64,000 nucleotides of DNA from Nonomuraea spiralis. GTDB taxonomy: Bacteria > Actinomycetota > Actinomycetes > Streptosporangiales > Streptosporangiaceae. The stretch covers positions 518,463-582,462 of the forward strand of contig NZ_BMRC01000005.1 in assembly GCF_014648435.1 (NCBI RefSeq), written 5' to 3'. Below are positions 62,760 to 64,000 of the stretch, in pieces. Position numbers and translations under genes: made by a program. Position 1 is the stretch's first letter, and each line of letters opens with the position of its first letter. A model generated the notes under the pieces. The model searched no databases. It worked only from the letters and a program-made list of their open reading frames with translations, and was not told the DNA's origin.

Positions 62760-63036
62760 CTGTGAAGGGAATCCAGCCGGCGTCGCCCGGGGACAGGTAG
62801 AAGGGTGCCCCTTGGCAGCCGGCCTCGGGGAACAGGATCACCATGGCGTCGGTGTTGTGGTAGGCCCGTACGGCAGAACTGACGGAATGGCATCCCGCGG
62901 CGGGGTTTTCGAGAGCGGATGCTCCTCCGTCGGAGGACCACAGGCCCACCCACCCTTGTGCGGCGGACGCGGCGACGGCGAGCGCGCACCCTACGGCCAG
63001 AGCGGTGACGATGACGGCGGTGGTGAGACGGCGTAT
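62760..63036 (-). pseudogene. Small secreted protein without a start codon
   Basis: A signal peptide and mature domain are intact: RRLTTAVIVTALAVGCALAV, then NPAAGCHSVSSAVRAYH and ILFPEAGCQGAPFYLSPGDA. GGAGG lies 5 bases upstream, but the expected ATG is ATA (63034-63036), and no in-frame ATG, GTG or TTG occurs before the signal peptide. The 3' end also lacks a stop before the neighbouring gene. Either a dead gene or one using a very rare AUA start. Resembles Cys-containing beta-fold proteins found in secretomes. Confidence 0.6.
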
Positions 63037-63141
63037 GGGAACCTCCTCGTGGCTCGCTTGGAGGTTGGCTCATCTCATGGCGAGTTTGTGCAGTTGCAGC
63101 TGGCCGGTCTCCGCCCCGATGTGTGTCGCTACGATCCGAGG

Positions 63142-63807
63142 GTGCGCAATGGTGCTTTCCCCGCAGATCGGCTCGCGCGCTGGTCCCTCGTCGGGTTCTG
63201 GGTGTGTTCGGCCGTGCATCTCGTCCTGGTGGCCGTGGAGTTGGAGCCGTACGACTCGGTGACCAAGGCGTTGCTGATGCCGCTGCTGGCGGCCTGGGCG
63301 GCCAGTGCCGGCGGACCCGCCCTGCTGGTGGCGGCGTTGCTGTTCTCCTGGGGCGGGGACGTGCTGCTGTCCATCGATGGATGGTTCGTCCCCGGGATGA
63401 TCCTCTTCGGCGCGGCGCACGTCTGCTACATATGGTGTTTCGTCCGCCGAGGCGCTCTGCGGCGACTGCGGCAACGCCCGGTGGTCCCGCTGCTGTACGG
63501 CCTGGGATGGGTGGCAGGCATCGCGGTGTTGTGGTCAGGGCTGGGTGCGATGCGACTGCCGGTGACGGCGTACTCGTTGCTGCTGTTCGCGAGCGCGACG
63601 GCCGCCTCGACCCGCAACCGCCGTACCGCCTTGGGCGGGTTGCTCTTCCTGCTGTCGGACACTCTCATCGGCGTCAGACTGGGCGGCCTGCCCCTCCTGC
63701 CGCTGCACGGTGTGGTCATCATGGGCACCTACGTCACCGCCCAGTACCTTCTGGCCTCCGGCCTCCTGCGTGACACGGAGCACGCACTCGTCGCCGCCCC
63801 TCGGTGA
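63142..63807 (+). CDS. YhhN/TMEM86-family lysoplasmalogenase-like protein
   Basis: 221 residues from GTG 63142 (no strong ribosome site). About eight membrane helices; LFSWGGDVLLSIDGWFVPGM and FLLSDTLIGVRL are the two signature Asp-containing segments of the YhhN/TMEM86 family, which hydrolyse the vinyl ether bond of lysoplasmalogens in animals. Activity in bacteria is not established. Confidence 0.85.
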   Translation: MRNGAFPADRLARWSLVGFWVCSAVHLVLVAVELEPYDSVTKALLMPLLAAWAASAGGPALLVAALLFSWGGDVLLSIDGWFVPGMILFGAAHVCYIWCFVRRGALRRLRQRPVVPLLYGLGWVAGIAVLWSGLGAMRLPVTAYSLLLFASATAASTRNRRTALGGLLFLLSDTLIGVRLGGLPLLPLHGVVIMGTYVTAQYLLASGLLRDTEHALVAAPR

Positions 63808-63911
63808 GCCGGGCCGCCCGCCCATTTACCACGTTATTGACCTCTTGTGGTTCATCAACTCAAATGCAGGTGACCCCAAACACCACCCCCCAGCGCGTCA
63901 GGAGCGACCAC

Positions 63912-64000
63912 GTGAGACGCAATGCCGTGTTAGCCCTGGTCACGAGTGCCGTCTGTGTGCTCGTGGCCACTTCGGTCCCCGTCCCGGCGAACGCCTCCAA
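63912..64000 (+). CDS. N-terminus of a secreted protein, cut by window edge
   Basis: GTG 63912 with AGGAG 7 bp upstream opens a signal peptide (VRRNAVLALVTSAVCVLVAT, then PVPANAS cleavage). Only 29 codons are visible. Codon 7 is TTA, rare in this genome type and a possible bldA-dependence mark. The identity of the mature protein is unknown. Confidence 0.75.
   Translation, partial: MRRNAVLALVTSAVCVLVATSVPVPANAS

Noticed and set aside
61099..62949. 616-codon minus-strand frame
   Set aside because: Mostly antisense of the membrane hydrolase; only its first part belongs to the secreted-protein relic described separately.
1..64000. CRISPR arrays, IS elements with inverted repeats and rRNA
   Set aside because: Looked for direct repeat arrays, transposases and rRNA signatures; only the recombinase relic and one 19-bp repeat were found.

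Overview
This is a high-GC window with many GTG starts, Lrp/TetR/ArsR/MerR-regulated drug exporters, a SapA-like spore protein, F420-type oxidoreductases and an EACC1/caspase cassette. It therefore looks like the chromosome (probably an accessory arm) of a filamentous actinomycete; Streptosporangiaceae such as Nonomuraea is my inference from gene style, not proven. I see no rRNA, tRNA or CRISPR.

Layout. 1-1 kb: a SigE-type ECF sigma factor and its translationally coupled membrane partner, cut by the window edge. 1-14 kb: regulator/exporter/hydrolase modules (TetR-MFS, EmrB-type MFS with a WYL regulator, MarR with a lipase-FAD oxidase pair, TetR with an F420-type reductase and a DUF4386 protein, hydrolase-MFS), with a decayed beta-helix/VanX relic at 3.1-3.7 kb and a SapA-like secreted protein. 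14-17 kb: small proteins, a secreted PAF-acetylhydrolase-like lipase and a secreted LppX/LprG-like protein. 17.2-22.5 kb: the most striking locus. It holds EACC1, then a 1300+ residue caspase-STAND ATPase-TM-WD40 protein, then a trypsin-fold lipoprotein whose catalytic His is Arg. 22.5-44 kb: more modules (hydrolase/TetR, DUF5937 ArsR/MFS, F420 reductase, aminoglycoside phosphotransferase-like kinase, DEDDh exonuclease, MBL hydrolase/XRE-cupin, three further MFS with ArsR/MerR regulators, ArsR-SRPBCC/DHFR-like, ArsR/DHA2 MFS, a LuxR-type regulator), with several gene relics. 44-55 kb: membrane and secreted small proteins, TetR/DUF2867, SnoaL-like protein, a large amidase/transglycosylase, a MerR relic, a P-loop kinase, an oxidoreductase/CGNR regulator pair and a TIGR04222 membrane protein. 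55-64 kb: a repeat-bearing Ig-like protein, relics of a serine recombinase and a LysR regulator, an OmpA-domain lipoprotein, a poly-gamma-glutamate hydrolase, a membrane-anchored hydrolase, a secreted protein lacking a start codon, a YhhN lysoplasmalogenase-like protein and the signal peptide of a secreted protein running off the end.

How the parts work together. Most divergent gene pairs share an intergenic palindrome that I can read directly, so the region is largely a set of self-contained ligand-sensing efflux or detoxification switches. The caspase cassette is a likely biological-conflict or regulated-death system. The number of frameshifted or truncated relics (about ten) indicates a region under rapid gain and loss.
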